In this document: positions 43,905-45,664 of the stretch, piece by piece
Numbering within the stretch: the stretch's first letter is position 1
How the letters are laid out: every line of letters starts with the position of its first letter
NCBI GenBank assembly: GCA_049999725.1
Contig: JBNGIS010020624.1
Location: 1 to 45,664, forward strand
DNA: 45,664 nt
Reading direction: 5' to 3'
Source of the DNA: Haplomitrium mnioides
Taxonomy: Eukaryota > Marchantiophyta > Haplomitriopsida > Calobryales
Made by a program: the position numbers and the translations under genes
The notes under the pieces: model-generated
Told to the model about the DNA's origin: nothing
Seen by the model: only the letters and a program-made list of their open reading frames with translations
The model's database searches: none

Positions 43905-45664
43905 ACTTTGAGCATTTGTCATGGAGCATTTGACTCTAAGCACTTGCTATCGAGGATCCAACTTTGAGCATTTCTTAACAACCTTGTTTTCTTCCTTCCA
44001 CATTCGTCTTTGAGCAGTTGTTATCAAGCATACGACTTTGATCATTTATTATTGAGCATCCTACTTTGAGCATTTGTTCTCGAGCATCCAACTTTGAGCA
44101 TTTGTTATCAAGCCTTGTGTTCTACCTTCAACATTTGTCTTTGAAGTGTTGCTATCAAGCATCTGACTTTGAGGAATCAGTATTGAGCTTCTGTTTTTGA
44201 GCATTTGCCATCGAGCATCTCACATTGAGCATTTGTTCTCGAGCATCCGACTCTAAGCATTTTCTATCGAGCATCGGACTTTGAGCAATTGTTATCGAGC
44301 ATACAACTTTGAGCATTTGTTATCGAGCATCCGACTTTGAGCATTTGTTAACAAGCCTTGTGTTCTACCTTCCATATTCGTCTTTTAGTTGTTGCTATTG
44401 AGCATCTAACTTTGAGGAATTGGTATTGAGCTTTCATTTTTGAGCATTTGCTATCGAGCGTCCCACATTGAGCATTTGTTCTTGAGCATCCAACTCTGAG
44501 CTTTTGTTACCAAGCATTCGACTTTGAGCAATTGTTATCGAGCATACAACTTTGAGCATTTGTTTTCGAGAATCCATTTTTGAGAAATTGTTATCGAGCT
44601 TCCGACTTTGAGGATTTGATGTTGAACATCCTTTGAGGGTTTGTTATCAAGCATCAAACTTGAGCATTTGTTATCGAGCACTTGACTTTGAGTATTTGTT
44701 ATTGAGCATCAGACTTTGAGCACTTTTTACCTAACATCCCACTTTGAGCATTTGTTATCAAGCGTCCAACTTTCAGGATTTGTTATCGAGCATCCAACTA
44801 TGAGCATTTGTTGTCGAGCATCCAACTTTGAGCATTTGTCATTGAGTATCCAACTTTGGGGATTTGCTATCAAGGAACCGACTTTGGGAATTTGCTAACA
44901 AGGCTCATATTCTTCCTTCTACATTTATCTTTGAATAGTTGTTATCGAGCATCAAACTTTGAGCATTTGTTATTGAGCATCGGAATTTGAGTATTCGTTA
45001 TCAAGTATTGGATTTTGGGCATTTGTTATTGAGCATCCGACTTTGAGGATTTTTATTCGAGCATCTGACTCTGAGCATTTGCTATCGAGTATGCAACTTT
45101 CAGCAATTGTTGACAAGCCTCATGTTCTTCCTCCTATATTTGTTTTTGAGTAGTTGTTATCAAGCATCTGACTTTGAGCATTTGTTATCAAGCATCTGAC
45201 TTTGAGCATTTGTTGTCGAGCATATGATTTTGAGCATTTGTTATCAAGCATCTAACTTTGAGTATTTGTTATCGAGCATCCAACTTTGAGTATTTTCAAT
45301 CGAGCATCCAACTTTGAGCATTCGTCATGGAGCATTCAACTCTAAGCATTTGCTATCGAACATCCGACTTTGAGCATTTCTTGACAACCTCATTTTCTTC
45401 CTTCCACACTCATCTTTGAGTAGTTGTCATCAATGACTTTGAGCCTTTGTTATTGAGCATCCTACTTTGAGCATTTGTTAACAAGCCTTGTGTTCTATCT
45501 TCCACATTTGTCTTTGAGTTGTTGTTATTGAGCATCTGACTTTGAGTAATTGGTATTGAGCTTCCGTTTTTGAGCATTTGTTATCAAGCATCCAAAGTTG
45601 AGCATTTGTTATCAAGCATCCAACTCCGAGCATTTGTAATCGAGCATCCGATTTTGAGCATTTG
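43905..45664. repeat. 28-bp minisatellite made of two related 14-bp halves
   Basis: It runs to the window edge (about 1.76 kb, roughly 60 units). The unit is GAGCATTTGTTATC followed by GAGCATCCGACTTT; the two halves share GAGCAT and are probably an old duplication. A second motif (AACAAGCC, then TGTTCT and CCTTCCACATT plus CGTCTTTGAGT) interrupts the array at about 43979, 44111, 44352, 44898, 45111, 45387 and 45482. This gives an irregular higher-order structure. No gene is seen. Confidence 0.9.

Noticed and set aside
1-45664. Integrated giant virus as the source of the methyltransferase genes
   Set aside because: No capsid, packaging ATPase or viral polymerase is visible, the genes have introns and plant promoters, and they sit in a repeated two-gene unit. 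The polymerase fragment at 18.2 kb matches the cellular delta enzyme.
1-45664. tRNA or rRNA genes
   Set aside because: I saw no cloverleaf-forming A and B boxes or rRNA-like conserved stretches; a tRNAscan run would settle it.

Overview
This window looks like nuclear DNA of a land plant. It is very AT-rich and intron-bearing, with plant-type TATA boxes, AATAAA polyadenylation signals, Ty3/gypsy chromovirus and Ty1/copia retrotransposons, and one 100-N scaffold gap. No ordinary single-copy gene is intact. A seed-free plant (lycophyte, fern or bryophyte) is my guess, because DUF7869-type genes and bacterial-type amino-methyltransferases are typical of such genomes, but the sequence does not prove it.

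The main content is a repeated composite unit that I do not recognise from any described transposon family. Its core is a four-exon gene. Exon 1 is of unknown function. Exon 2 carries a Lys-rich linker and a ParB/Srx-like domain. Exons 3 and 4 carry the permuted (class beta) order of an N6-adenine/N4-cytosine DNA methyltransferase: motif IV (ADIPYGYN type), then motif X, then motif I (LDLCFGSGTC). There are four copies: A (1910-5913, +), B (6819-10148, +, lacking most of exon 1), C (12158-16062, +) and D (26761-31088, -). Beside A, C and D a DUF7869 gene is transcribed the other way across a shared ~0.5 kb promoter (1-1535, 11157-11612, 31636-34686). On the methyltransferase side each copy ends with a ~37-bp-period tail array and a ~0.3 kb conserved terminus. 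The terminus is seen five times (6818, 11156, 17076, 25897, 21960); the fifth is a tail-only copy, E. A plus-strand reading suggests A inserted into B and B into C.

Introns 1 and 2, the 3' tails and the 5' coding part of the DUF7869 gene all carry arrays of a CpG-rich palindrome (core TGCGCGCA; best form GTCCATGCGCGCATGGAC). The periods differ: 24-25 bp in introns, 30 bp in-frame in the DUF7869 gene, about 37 bp in the tails. A ParB-like protein encoded beside arrays of palindromes invites a ParB/parS-like reading, which is inference only. All copies carry stops or frameshifts, so active relatives should be sought elsewhere in the genome.

The rest is retrotransposon debris: a copia gag (19.9-20.6 kb), a gypsy fragment hit by copy E (20.86-21.96 kb), a gypsy 3' half with LTR that cuts off the DUF7869 gene of unit D (34.7-36.7 kb), a copia pol (36.7-38.9 kb), and a full-length gypsy chromovirus with 375-bp LTRs and a TCTCC target duplication nested in it (38877-43681). 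There is also a captured fragment of DNA polymerase delta (18.2 kb), a ~100-nt foldback (24.2 kb) and a 28-bp minisatellite filling the right end (43.9-45.7 kb).
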